From Alopecurus myosuroides (Eukaryota; Streptophyta; Magnoliopsida; Poales; Poaceae): 64,000 nucleotides of DNA. The position numbers were made by a program, and so were the translations under genes. The stretch lies in NCBI GenBank assembly GCA_028641055.1, contig CM054057.1, positions 398,892,541-398,956,540 of the forward strand, in the 5' to 3' direction. A model generated the notes under the pieces. The model was not told the DNA's origin. It did not search any database and saw only the letters and a program-made list of their open reading frames with translations. Shown piece by piece: positions 42,966-54,800 of the stretch. Position 1 is the stretch's first letter, and the number at the start of each line of letters is the position of its first letter.

Positions 42966-45900
42966 TGTAGCGCCCTACCTTTTAATAAAGATAGAACACC
43001 TGTGTAACCTGCTATTCCCGGGATCTCTGATAGCATACACACGAAAAAATGAAATATTCATTGCAATAGCATCATTCTACATCGTTGATCCAGTGGATAA
43101 GAAATAAAATAGCCTTACAATTGGCATAGTCATCATGTACTAGCCCAATAACAAGGTTTCAAAGTAGACACAGCGGAAATAAATCATCAATGATCCTTGT
43201 TCATCTTCATGCGCCACAGGTAGAACATGTTGGCGATAGACTCGAGATCCTAAACGAAATCCTCACTCGTCTTCAGATTCATCTGCACGTTGGAATATGC
43301 AGCCCCCACGGGGGAGGAAGTCAGTACAAACAATGTACTGGCAAGTGACACATATATGGTGGCAGTTTTGAGGAATAAACTAGCTACATGATATTTGGCT
43401 GGTGGAGTCTGGGCTGTTTGCATAAAGCCAATTTTGTCCTATATTGGATAAATCATTGAAAATATTTAGAAATCAACATGGGTAGACACACCATGTAGTT
43501 TGATAAAGGCAGCATGGGTAGACACACCATGAAGTTTGATAAAGTCATTATGGGTAGACACACCATGAAGTTTGATAAAGTCATCATGGGTAGACACACC
43601 ATGAGTTTGAAAAGTCATCATGGGTAGACACACCATGAGTTTGAAAAGGTAGCACAGAGGGGTAGACACACCATGTGCTCTAGGAAAAGGTTTCTACCAT
43701 GTTTTAATTCATTCAGAAAAGATGAGGAGATCCTTCAGCACCAACTATGTCTAGTTTGCTCAACTGGCCCATAACCGAGGACACGGCTAAGATCTTAGTT
43801 TTTAAACTCTGCGGAGGTTGTGCACTTTCACCTTGAGACTCATTTTCACCGAGAGAAAAATGAGACAAGATCTTTGGGAAGAGGGATTCAACCATACAAG
43901 TATTGACTCGTTGCTCCTAAAATTATACCATCCAATGTCAATACAACAGGAGGAACCCCCACAACTTACTTAATCTTGGCAGAGCCCATATTACCTCAAG
44001 GCTGCACTGGAAGCTAACTATACATGGAAGACCTACAGATCTCTTCAGTCCTGGGTGGCAATCCACAAGTGTAACCTTAGGTGACAACCACCATATCCAT
44101 GGCCCTGGGAGTGACCCAGGTGAAAACACCATAGACATGGCCCTGAGTAGCCACTCAACATAATCCAAGCAATTACCAATCCACCCAGGTGTTTCATTGG
44201 GTTGTTAAATTTCAATTTTCAAAGTATCACAACCCAATAAATAGCAGCAACAATTGTGATATTTTTCTAGTATAGCTAAACTAGTACCTAGCAGGGGTTT
44301 CAGGTTGGCTACACACTACTAGGTGTTCTGAGCATAGCATATACTTGGAAAATAATAATATCACCTATCATGCACACTACTGAAAGCTCTAATGCAATAA
44401 AAAGTGGGACATGAGCATCACTTGCCTTGTGGAAGTTGGTATAGACACACTCTCTTCACAATTTGAACGTTTCTCTCCGTACAATCTAAACAATACAAAT
44501 AAATAATAATAAACAAGCAATTCATCCACAAGCAAACAAATACAACTAAATAAACCATACTGAAGCATAACAAGTTATTCAACTTGATTGGTGTTAACAT
44601 GGACAAGGTCTTGACACATAATTCAATATGCAAAAATAATTATGATGAGATGGTTATTGTTTGGTCTTGTATGGGCAATTTCAAGTTTATCACAATAATT
44701 CAATTTATGAAAGGAATTATAGTGGTTTGAGTTAGGCTTATCACATAATTCAATTTACAAAAAGAATTACGGTAAAAGGGTTTAGGTATAGATACTAGGG
44801 TATGGTTTCTGGTCCAAAGGTTACTTTCAATATGGTTAACATAAAGTTGGTCTTGGTTTGATCAATGATCATTCCACAATTTTCCTAAAGGAGGGGTTTC
44901 ATCAAACCACAGTTAAGGTATAATGATTGACTACGATGGGTGGTTTATATGGAAAAGATTACATGGAATGGGTTCTCTGGTCACAATTAGTTTGGGTACT
45001 GGTTTCTCTGGTCTAAGGTCACTAAATGGAACAATTTTCCAGAAGGCAACTAATTAGAATTATTTATAGAATTAAAACTAGGTGCAAAATACTCAAATGG
45101 TTATTTAAATTCTAAACTCCATTTTAACTGGTTTAATTATTATGTTGGGATAGAGGGTATGAAAGTACACATCCCAAGGATTCCAAAAATATTTTATTTG
45201 CAATTTTTGGATTTGTAGAATTTAAAATATGCCAAAATTTACCAAACAAGCATATTTGAATTTGAACAAATTATAAATGGTCAAATTTGAATGTGGGCAG
45301 TGCCAAAAATTTCTACATGTTCAGGGGATTTCAAAAAGTCCAAGTTTGCTAAATTTGGGCTTATTGATCCAAAGTTATGATGGTTGCAAGTTCTGGGGGC
45401 TTTTCTGCAAATTTATTTCTCTATTTTTGTTCGGGAATAAAACCACAGACGGGCTGGGGTTCAGATTGACTATCTGGCGCGCGGTGCGACGGTTAGGAAC
45501 TGGGCTTGGGCCAAGTTAGGCGTTGCATGGGCGGTGGGTAGCTATACGATACACAGGCGACATGGCGCAACCCCATTTGCCGGTACCGGTTCAGTTAAGG
45601 TTTCTAATCTCTACCGTGTAAAGGAAATCGGACGACAGGGAGAAGAGGGGGCTCACCTGGCGCTCGGGTTCGCCGGAGAATGGACGGCCGGCGGCCGGCG
45701 GTGCAGTTATTCACTGTCCACGATGCTCCGGTGGTCGCCGGGGTGAAAGGAGGGCACGAGGAAGCGCAGGTCGGCACGGTGGTATTGATGGGGCTAACGG
45801 CATGCTCATCGGTGCTCTCTGTCAATGGCACCGTGTAGTCCGGAGGCGGCGGCGGCGGTTTTCGTCAGGGAGGCCTTCCGGCTACGAAAGAGAAAGGAAA

Positions 45901-47021
45901 AGATGCATCATACGATGCGCAAGGGAGAAGAAAGAAGATGAAGGAAAAAAATCTGGGCCGAGGACCTCTTGTACCGGCCGGAAACAGAAGATAACGACGG
46001 CGGTAATGACGAACTCCGGCGAGCTAATTTGTCACGATGAGGGCACGGTTTCGAGGGGGAACAAAGGGGAAACGAAGAGGGGAGTTCGCGGCTCTTATAG
46101 AGGGGGTCTAGAGGCGAGGGACCGTGCGGAGGGAGGAGATCGTGTGCGGTTTTTGTGCAGATCGTGGGGCGGTTGGAGGTTGAAGACGTGGTGACGTCAG
46201 CATGATGTCAGCACATTTATTTTTCTTTTTTGTCATGTTTCCTCATTTCTTTTATAATTTCTGTTCTAGAAACCCTATTGACCTAATTTAAATTTGTAAA
46301 ATCTTGTAATGAAAATATCTATCAATTTAGAAACCTCATTTTGTTGTTTCCAACACAATTAAATTTTTATATATTGAAAATACAATTAATCCACTAATAG
46401 TACTTAAAACCATTTTTAAATAGAAAAATAACAATAATAAGAAATGAGTTTTATAAAACTACAGAAACATTCTAATAGTCAAATACTATTTTTGAAACCC
46501 ATTTCAACTCCTTTTCTTATTTTTATAATTTTAGAAGATGAGGGAATTACAAATAGCAACTTATTGTCATTTTCCACACAGAGAATAATTAATTGAAAAT
46601 ATTCTCAATTATAAATTAGAAACAAAAGACCTTTGGGAATATGTTTCCCTAAGTCCTTTTCACAAAACAATTTTGTGGAAAACATTTTCCTACTTAAATC
46701 TAGACATAGTAGTTGAAAAGTGATATGGTTAACTTTGGGCTTTGAAAATATTTTCAAAATAATAGTCACATAGAAAACAATGGCTTAAATAAGGTTTGCT
46801 GTAAAGAAGCAACCATTTTGAAATAAGAAAACTTATTTAAAAAGGTTTAGGCTTGATGGAAAACAGAGGCACTTGGATTTTATTTCCAATAACATTGAAA
46901 TATGTATTGTTTTCTTTTGTTTGTTGCATCTCATTTGGTTTCTGGTGACTTGTTTAACATGAAAACAAAAAGTTTCAAATTTTTGTGATTTTTGCACTTT
47001 CCAAAAATCAGGGATGTTGCA
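42966..47021 (-). repeat. 5' LTR of element C (4,056 bp)
   Basis: Partner of 34830-38883. The minus-strand TATA-like CTATAAGAGCC is at about 46102-46092. The 36-bp array lies at 43479-43680. It ends in TGTTGCA (plus strand) where the partner has TGTTACA, a single change in the terminal inverted sequence. Confidence 0.92.
43263..45831 (-). CDS. Possible spliced 84-codon micro-gene, right LTR copy of element C
   Basis: Same three-exon layout as in the left LTR, with start ATG 45831, exon 2 near 44485-44426 and exon 3 at 43282-43263. It is open across all joins. Differences in exon 1 are a few substitutions (for example KTIVPS reads NTTVPT) and no frame change, and exon 2 has the same length. 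As the two LTRs are copies, this is one observation, but it shows that the frame has stayed open since insertion. Confidence 0.38.
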
Positions 47022-47026
47022 GAATA

Positions 47027-47730
47027 ACAAGATGTCATGCAAATTTGCAATGGTAAACTTCAAGATGAATGCTTAGCTGCAATACAATCTAGAGGCTAGG
47101 GTTTTCTTTGGTTTAAACTGGATCTGCCTCCACAACTCGCTGGAGGGGAGTATATAAGGGGGAGGGGTCGTCCACAAGGCTTCCTTGCGCAAGCACCAAT
47201 CCCTCTTGGACTAGGACTCCTACTAGAACTCTAAGAGACGATACAAACCGACCCACATTAGGAGGTTCTGCCAAATATTGTATACAAACTATACCTACTT
47301 GGAGTAGGATTTCTATATGACGCATTGGTATTCAATGGGGTGCCCTCCTCTTGTTTTCCTTCTCTCTTAGTGTGGAATAACAAGCTAGTAATTTTTTTCC
47401 ACACTTGCATGATTGTTTTCGCCATTTTGTATGTTTATTTTCTCCATGGTACACGTGTTTTCACCACTTGTAGTCTTGTTTTCCAGCATCTCCATGTTGT
47501 TTTCCAGCTCCTCTTGGTCGTTTTCCACCATCATGTTTGTGTTATCAATAAACCTGATCATACATAAATGCATAGACTTAGGTAGTATAAAGTTCTCACT
47601 ATCACACACATCATAATCAATAAGGAGTGCATGCACCTATTGTTGTAATAGCTTGGTCCTTGACCTTGTCATAGGTCCAAGTCTCACTTCATCTTGTTTA
47701 AGTGGAAATGTACTATGGATCTCCTCATCA
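47027..47730 (-). repeat. 5' LTR of element D, second part
   Basis: Resumes the D LTR after element C and ends at CTCATCA (47730). It matches 27506-28207 with scattered differences. The frame 47636-47385 corresponds to the part of pol that lies within the 3' LTR. Confidence 0.92.
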
Positions 47731-48924
47731 CCAGAGGTCGTCCCCGGTGTGGTGTATGCAGAAGTTCGGGTTAGAGCGTGCTAGTGCAGGGTGGCAGGCG
47801 AAGTTCAGAGTGTCCTGAAGTGGAGTCCAGAACTGCACATGGTGAATTCCAAATCCACAACAGCAAACAAATAGGAATACGCTTCTAATCAACCGGGGGA
47901 ATGTTGCGTTCCGTCCCCCGGGTCGCGCGTCGTCGGATCTCCCGGATCGGGCGGTTACCACATAGTCCACGTCACCCACGCACGTAGCGCTTATTACCGC
48001 CCCGTTTCTAGCAAACGGAGGTTTCCCATTTTCGACAGGGCCCGTTATGCCCTGGGTGCTGAAGGCGACGAAGGTGACGCGGGCGGCGACGAGGGGCGGC
48101 GGCGAAGGCAACACTGTCGAGGCTGTTCGCTTACGACAGACGATTTACAGCGGCGCCGCGTTCCGGTGAGGTTCCGCGCTCCCGTCCTCCCCTCTCTATC
48201 ACGTCGTTCCCGCGATTCTGCAACCATCCCATCTCGTTTTAGCTTGATTGTGTCCCCGTCTCTCGTCGATTTGCGTCACCGTCTCATCACCGTCCGGTGA
48301 GTTCCCCTCCAATTCCTCCACGGCTTTAGTACCTATTTTATTGGGTTGATTCATCACTGGATTTTTACCTCTGAATCCCTCTCTGCTTGTAGGCAAGGGT
48401 TTCTGACAGATATGTGCTCGAGGTGTGTCTTCTACAGGCCAGATCTGCTCCTCTATTGCACTCAGTAATGGAGGTTAGATTATTTTCCAACTGCCCTCCT
48501 CCCCCCGACCCTCTTACCTAGGTTTTTCTTTGCTTGTTGATGCATGCATGTCTTAGGGGTAGAAACTCATCTGATTGTCTGATTCATTCAGTTAAGCTTT
48601 GTGTATGAGTGATGTTTATGATGTAGCAAGTTTTGCAGACAACTACCAAGCAGTGTTAACTTGCACTACTTTTTTTTGCTGTTGCTGCTATGAGGTTCTA
48701 TGTAGCATTTTTGTTGTTGTTGTTTTTGTTGCTATGAGGTTCTACGACAATGCATGTCACAATTGCGCTATAATTGTCCACTTTTCAAAATTGTTTAAAC
48801 ATTTTTGTTTCTACCATTCTATTCATGATATGCTAATTTACTGCGATGGTTTTGCTTCTGCTGTACATTTTTTGTGCTTGCTTGTTTCTTTTATTTCTTA
48901 ATTGTTCGAGTTTTTGCTCAATAG
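47731..48924 (+). other. Region upstream of the decayed gene
   Basis: 1.2 kb between D and the first recognisable exon. 48040-48310 is GC-rich with possible donors (TTCCG/GTGAGG near 48165 and TCCG/GTGAGTT near 48296). T-rich, intron-like sequence follows to 48924. This looks like a plant 5' untranslated exon plus introns, but I see no coding motif. Frames 47728-48114 and 48045-48227 on the minus strand are composition artefacts. Confidence 0.4.
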
Positions 48925-50021
48925 GGGCAGTACTGGTGTACCAAGACCGTTTTGCTGCGAAGCGGCTGCTAAAGTGTGAAAATGATCTAACCCCACGCAA
49001 GAGAGAAATTATTGAGAAGCATAGCGCATTTGCCTCGCTACTCAACATTTCACCTTTCAATGTTCCTAATGAGCTCATCGACTTTGTTGCCATGAACACT
49101 GTTTGCGAGCTTCGTGAGTTTCACTATGGAGCAAAACGTATTGTTTTCACAAGAGAGATTGTCAGGAAAGTGTTTGGTATACGGTCATGAAACAAGCCAG
49201 TTGAGTTGCTGACGAAGAGCGTCCATTCAGAGATTAGAGAGTCATACAAAGGTGGGTTGTCGAGGCTCCCTATAGAAAATGCAGCAACGATGTTGAAGAA
49301 GCTTGATGACGATGAAGAGGATGCTAGCTATGACCAGGACCTGGGACCTTTTGTGCTGGGCAACTGTTCTGAATCCAGGCAGGAACAACATGATGTGCTT
49401 AGAGGACATAGGGCGCATGAATGACCCAAAAAAGACCCATGAGTATGACTAGGAGGAGCACATTATGGAGTTCTTGATGCATTACATTCAAAAAATTCAA
49501 AAGTAGAAGGAGCAACCGCTTGTGCTTGACGGTGTTAATCTTCAGAAGGGGCAGTAGCAGTTGGAGTCTGAGGAACAAGTAGCAGCCGCACCTGGTCCAT
49601 CAAAAAAGAAGAAGATTAAGAACATGTTTGAATTCTGGATGTTTGGCACATTGCATGTTCTAGCTGTATGTTGTACCTCTTGTTTCAGCAATTTGTTCCT
49701 TTTTTTGTTGCCTTTTTTATTTTGAATGTTTGTTCCTTTTTTCTAGCTGCAGCTTAATTTTTGTATTTTTTGCACCTGTAGGTGGTCTACATGGACCATC
49801 TTCTGATTCCAAAGAATGAGCACACTATTAACAATGGGATCCCTATAGCTTGTTTTGTGACCAACAAAGACTTCAATTTCATAGTCAAGATTGATCGTGA
49901 TAATAAAATCCTCTTTAAACAGACTATCTTTGGGAGGCGTCCTGTAACTAAACTATCTGGGTTTTTATGTGCTTTTCGTTGTTTGCGTTACTCTGTCATG
50001 ACGCAAACCTTTTAACACACA

Positions 50022-50510
50022 TGTCGATTAGTCATATCGAGACATCCCTCGGATGATCCGATAGGGTTTCGAGTAAGACAGCGGAGTAGGCGCTGGTGAA
50101 AACATCGGCTAATAGGGGCACGATTTACCTAGGTTCGGGGCCCTCGTAGAGGTAAAACCCTTACTCCTGCTTGTCTGTCTTTGTATTATGAGGATTGTTA
50201 CAATGGTGGGTGCCCTGGCCGAGAGATTGGATCTCGAGGTATGCCTATGGTGGTGGAAAAATTGAGATTGGATGTCCCCTCGGACTGCTCTCCCAGCCTT
50301 TAAATAGATGGCCGGGTCTCAAGCCGTACCCGAGGGGGTTACAAACCCTAGCTCTAGCCGGTGGAAGCTTTCCATCTTGCCCCACAAGTCTTGCGGGTGG
50401 GCCACTGATGGGCCTTCTAGAGCCACGGGATAGTCCTTTGTGTTGGGCTTCAGTGCTGGGCCATGGACCAGGTAGGCTCACCCGACAGGTCCAGAGTCAT
50501 CCCCTTGTCA
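50022..50510 (-). repeat. 3' LTR of element E (489 bp)
   Basis: Pairs with 62621-63098. TATA-like CTATTTAAAGG on the minus strand is at 50306-50296 (and at about 62909-62899 in the other copy). Directly outside, at 50522-50511, lies the polypurine tract CTCGGGGGCTAC. Confidence 0.88.
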
Positions 50511-50522
50511 GTAGCCCCCGAG
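50511..50522 (-). promoter_or_regulatory. Polypurine tract of element E
   Basis: CTCGGGGGCTAC on the minus strand, adjacent to the 3' LTR. Further copies of the same 12-mer occur inside the element (see findings). Confidence 0.8.
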
Positions 50523-50943
50523 TGCTTGTTCGACTGAGAATCGTCGAGTAAGCACTCAAAATCTGTTTCTGGACCTTACGATTGAGTCAGTCGAATACTT
50601 GACTTGAAGGGTGTGTACCCTGTGTGAGATGCACTCGACTATCGAGCAGTAAGTGCGCTTTGCGTTTGGCTTTTTCCGTAGAAGGGTATGGCTCGGTCGC
50701 TTGGCTCACCCAAAAGATCAGGGCCAATTAACTGCTTCTCGGGCAAAAACAGTTCTGGTCTACACGAATTCGAGACCTTCGACTCGAACTCGGCGAGGTG
50801 ATCATTGTGACTAGGCCGTGGAGGTCTTATTGAGTCGAACTTAACCTTAAAGGGATACCCGGTGCGTCCGCTAGGATTTTTCTTCGTGTTGCTGACACGG
50901 AAAATTTACTGGAGGACACAACTCGAGTGCGATTCCAGGCCCA

Positions 50944-51197
50944 TAGGAGAGATCCTTGGGTCTTACCTTCATACTCGAAGAGTACGACATCCGGATGTGC
51001 CTAGTCGGCCGAACGATCTAGGGTAAGATTACGTGTTAGTACATCATGATGAGGAGCTTCGGGAGCCGCGTAGGAGAGATCCTTGGGTCTTACCTTCATA
51101 CTCGAAGAGTACGACATCCGGATGTGCCTAGTCGGCCGAACGATCCAGGGTAAGATTATGTGTTAGTACATCATTACGAGGAGCTTCGGGAGACGCG
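50944..51197. repeat. 127-bp tandem duplication in element E
   Basis: Two adjacent copies, each containing CGAAGAGTACGACATCCGGA and AGTCGGCCGAACGATC, and ending GAGCTTCGGGAG. They differ at only a few positions, so the duplication is younger than most of E's damage. Confidence 0.92.
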
Positions 51198-51317
51198 TAC
51201 TCGCGATTTTATTTTGGATGCATCGCGGGCGCTATCGTCTGTTCCTGCAAAATGGCCAGTGGCATTGTTACCATTGTGCGATTTTTCGAGCAAGATAGTC
51301 TTTTTATCCCTTGATCT

Positions 51318-51527
51318 GTACGAAAGAAATTTTATGTCATGAAGTTCGTACGAAAGAAATTTCGTGTCAAGATGTTCGTACGAAAGAAATTTCGTGTCAA
51401 GATGCTCGTACGAAAGAAATTTCGTGTCAAGATGCTCATACGAAAGAGATTTCGTGTCATAATGCTCATACGAAAGAGATTTCGTGTCATAATGCTCATA
51501 CGAAAGAAATTTCGTGTTATGATGTGT
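51318..51527. repeat. 30-bp tandem array, seven copies, in element E
   Basis: Unit GTACGAAAGAAATTTCGTGT followed by CAAGATGCTC, repeated every 30 bases. Each unit contains CGAAA...TTTCG, a small inverted repeat. As 30 is a multiple of three, several frames on both strands remain open (for example a repeated TKEISCQDAR on the plus strand and MTRNLFRMSI on the minus strand); these are by-products. Confidence 0.92.
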
Positions 51528-51793
51528 GCAATGACGTCATTCCGCACTCGCCTGCTCCCGATGGGACGTGAGGCAGTGGGGCCAGGCGCATAGGGCCCAC
51601 CTTGTCATCTATTTGACCGGAAACAAGCCGTCGCGTGCCGGTTTATCCGCTGGAAATGCAGTAATTACGCACGATCTTGCGTAAAAGATCGTGCGGGGGT
51701 AACCACCCCCGTCTCCTTGTTTCCGCTCCGCACGTGGCGGCGGGGATGAGCGCCACGTCCGTAGATCAATGGCTCACAGTGGCTTGGACCTGA

Positions 51794-51800
51794 TATAAAT
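51794..51800 (+). promoter_or_regulatory. TATA box of the antisense gene in element E
   Basis: TATAAAT in the context CCTGATATAAATAATAGG, about 100 bases before the ATG at 51898. It faces opposite to the LTR promoters. Confidence 0.65.
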
Positions 51801-51897
51801 AATAGGCCTTAGGAAAAAGATCACTTTCCCGGCCTCCATTCACCTTCTTCCTCCTCTAGCGTGCCCCTTCCTTTCTGCGAGATTGAACCAAGCTCCA

Positions 51898-54800
51898 ATG
51901 GTGGGAGGAAAGAAGTGCGGCGCATCCGCGGCATCCGGAAAGGAAGCAGCCAGCGCCTCCACGGCGGCCCCGGTGAAGAGGACGGGCGAGTGGCTCCCGT
52001 CCAACGCGACGAAGAAGAGCATCGTCGAGATGGGGAGGGAGGGACTGCTTCCTCCTGAGGACTCCAAGCGCGTCCGCATGTCGACGAAGAGGGAGTATTT
52101 TCCCAATCCGCGCGCTAACGAATGCGTCGTGTTCTCGGAGCACATCTCTCGAGGTCCGTCATTTCCTCTCCATCCTTTCCTTGCCGGGCTGCTGTATGTC
52201 TATGAATACAGCTGCACGACCTCCCACCCAACGCGATACAACACATATTGTGTTTTATCGTGCTGTGTGAGTTTTTCCTCGGCATTCGCCCGCACTGTTG
52301 GCTCAGGAAGGCTATCTTCCAGGTGCGAATCTTTCGGGAGAAGCCCCTGCCGCGCGAGAGGATCGGAGAGCCGTTGACGACCGGTGGCTTCCGGATCTAG
52401 GCGAACAAAGATTTCCCATATATGGAGATGAGCTTCGTCGACTCGGCGCAAGGGTGGCGCCGGAGATGGTTCTACGTTCAAGACAACGACGCGGGTGGCG
52501 TTCCAAAATTCCACCCATTCAGAGTCTTGAAGTGGAAGAAGTCCTGGTCGCACGCGCTGTCAGCCGAGGAATCCAAGGTGGTTTCTCCCTGCTCATGAAA
52601 GTTGCGTGTTTCCGCGACAAGGAGCTGGGGACCCGCTGAACGGGATGCACTTGGCGAGTGTGTTCTTGGTCCGGAGGGTCCAACCGCTCTAAGATAGGAT
52701 GACCCCATTGTGGGAGTTTACGGGTGTCAACGATCCGAGTCGGACGTGCGACGACATTCTTTCGAATGCCGAATTCGAAAAAAAGATTGCGGCCATCACT
52801 TGCTTGAAGAATGGGGAGAGCTACTCGCCATGCCCTCTCACCCCTTTTGATGTCGAGAACCCTCCGAGTGAGGTAAATCTCTTATCCGTCTCCTTTCTTT
52901 TGTTTCTTTTCTCTCCGTTTTGGGTTTGTGTCGATTGAGCCGCTACCTCTTCTTCATTTGCCTTTGTAGAACCAGGATGTGGTGACGTGCTACCTGCCAC
53001 TTTCTGCGGATGACGGCGCCTCAGATCTTTTGACGAGCAACTTCGAGGCTCCACCCGAAGCCAGTGTTGCGGACGCAGAGTCCAGCGATGAGCGAGAGGA
53101 GGTGGAGGAGGAGGAAGAGGAGCTTCCACTTTGCCGGCGCAAGCGCCGCAAGGCGGAGGAAGATCTGGTCACTTCCAAGGATAATTCCGTGACTGACGAC
53201 GTGGTCAAGGAGATTAGGCCCATCCGGGCGACTCCTCTCAACGTACTTCCTCCTACCATCCACCAGTCAAAGATTCCCACTGCTTGGGACACCGGACAAC
53301 CTCGACAACGGCGATGAGGACAAGCAAGTCCTGTGTTTTTTCCTTTGGTATGAGATTACTCTTTTCCCTTTCGATCGTGACTTTTGTTTTAGCCTGGTGA
53401 CCATCAGCGGGGACCAATTCGCATCCTCTGCCCCGTCCGTGAAGCAGAAGGAGGTTGTTGCGGACCCTGCTCTAGCTCCGAGCCCTGCTCGACGACCCCC
53501 AAGCCCCGCAAAAGCCGTCCACATTTTGGCGGGTAGGCAGCCCGAGGATGCCGGAGCGTCAGCGAGCAAGGAAGTTTCGGCTAGCTCGCCTGACCCCTTG
53601 TAGACCCCGCATGGCAAGGTGATGTCCTTTTATATTTATGTACTTTATTCTTTTTCTTTTTTATCGGGTGCACGGCAGTGCTCCCGATGGGAGTAGCCCC
53701 CGAGTCTATGGTCGACTGCTCGCAGTTGGCTATAGACTCAAATCGAGACTTTTGCTTATTTGTTTTCTTCCTGACTTTGAGTTTTTATCGGGTGCACGGC
53801 AGTGCTCCTGATAGGAGTAGCCCCCGAGGCTATACTTGACTGTGTGTAGTCGTATATAGGCTCAAGTGAGAAATTTCTAACCCGCAAGGAATTTTGCAGG
53901 ATGTCCTTGATTCTCTGGCTTCTTTCGGGTGCTGCCTTGTCACGGCTGAGGCGGAGTGCACTTCTCTTCGGGGAGAATGCGACCAGATTCTTCAAGATGC
54001 TCATTCTTTATTGGGTGAGTTTAACATACGCTTCTTATATTCGCTCTGCTTCTACTAGGTGCGATTGTTGCTTGACGTGCGTGATCCACGTTGCAGACGA
54101 GGTTGCCCGCTTGAAGTCCGAGAAGGCCGAGGCTAATTCTCGGGTAAAAGATCTGGAGAAGGAGCTGGAATCTGCTCGAAAGGAGCTAGAGTCCACTCGC
54201 AAGGATGCAGCCGCCCGCCTTGCTGAATCTCGCGAGTCCTTGAAGCAGCTCGCGGACGCGGGTGCGGCGCACGACAATGACTTGGTTGGCATCCTCCATC
54301 CCATGGCCCAGGCTTTGGTTGGTAAGTTTTCCGCAAGTTTCTTTCGCTTGTAACTTGCTTCTTTCTCCTTCCTTCATTGATTTGCTCCATTTTTGTTTTT
54401 AGATGTAATTGGAGTTGGTGTGGCGCTTTCAGGAGGGGTCCGAGTAGACGCTCTGACGGACGTGTGCACTCAGCTGCAAGAGCACGGAAACAAGGCCTGC
54501 TTCGCTCAGTGTGATGCTGCCCAAGTGTTGTCGCAGCCGCACTAGTGATTTCTTGTGGGAGTACCAGTTCCACCATATCTTGGGGGCCTCCTGCAAGTCT
54601 TCCTTGGCGAAGCCGACCCCCTTCAGGATTCCACCCTCGCGCAAACCGAGTGTGGAGCCAAGACGGCTATTCAGTTTGCCCTGGCGCACAACATCTCAGG
54701 TGACCTGGAGAAGGTGTATTCGGAGCTCCCTCGAGATGCGTTGGGAAAAAAGGTAGCGCTCTGACCCTTTGGCGATCATGCAGGGAAGCTAGCGAAGATG

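Larger units (their letters stand above)
34830..47021 (-). mobile_element. Element C: large-LTR Ty3/gypsy derivative inserted in element D
   Basis: Direct repeats 34830-38883 and 42966-47021 begin on the plus strand with TGTAGCGCCCTACC and end GGGATGTTACA or GGGATGTTGCA. The flanks carry an exact 5-bp duplication, GAATA at 34825-34829 and 47022-47026, and the D LTR is continuous across it. Orientation is minus by the primer site at 42963-42951. The internal region (38884-42965) has only integrase remnants and is itself interrupted at 39404-41069. Element C is related to B throughout: terminal sequences, the region around the final exon block, and the polypurine side. An integrase fragment of the type HPQTVGQTERVYQALEDML points to a Tekay/Del-like origin. 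Confidence 0.93.
27283..47730 (-). mobile_element. Element D: CRM-like Ty3/gypsy retrotransposon, split by element C
   Basis: Minus-strand element. The 3' LTR is 27283-28207. The 5' LTR is 34611-34829, continued at 47027-47730 on the far side of element C. LTRs begin (minus strand) TGATGAGG and end ATATCA; lengths are 925 and 923 bp once C is removed. Internal DNA of 6.4 kb holds gag, protease, reverse transcriptase, RNase H and integrase in that order, with several frameshifts and stops. The integrase tail carries FNVADLAPYHGD and a frame that continues through the polypurine tract into the LTR, features I associate with the CRM (centromeric-type) chromovirus clade. The flanks CTGGA and CCAGA agree at only 3 of 5 bases, so no clear target duplication remains. 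Actual centromere location cannot be judged. Confidence 0.88.
50523..51790. other. Non-coding region of element E with two tandem arrays
   Basis: It lies between the 3' LTR and the antisense promoter. It holds a 127-bp tandem duplication (50944-51070 and 51071-51197, beginning TAGGAGAGATCCTTGGGTCT) and a 30-bp array (51318-51527), described separately. No protein motif was seen in the rest. Confidence 0.75.

Noticed and set aside
27278..47735. A target duplication for element D
   Set aside because: The flanks CTGGA and CCAGA match at only 3 of 5 bases, so I do not claim one.
47728..48227. Minus-strand frames of 128 and 60 codons upstream of the decayed gene
   Set aside because: They run opposite to the recognisable exons, lie in GC-rich sequence and show no family motif.
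51318..51527. 30-bp repeats as a CRISPR array or a repeat-protein gene
   Set aside because: There are no spacers. Frames are open on both strands because 30 is a multiple of three, and no start, domain or composition supports a protein.
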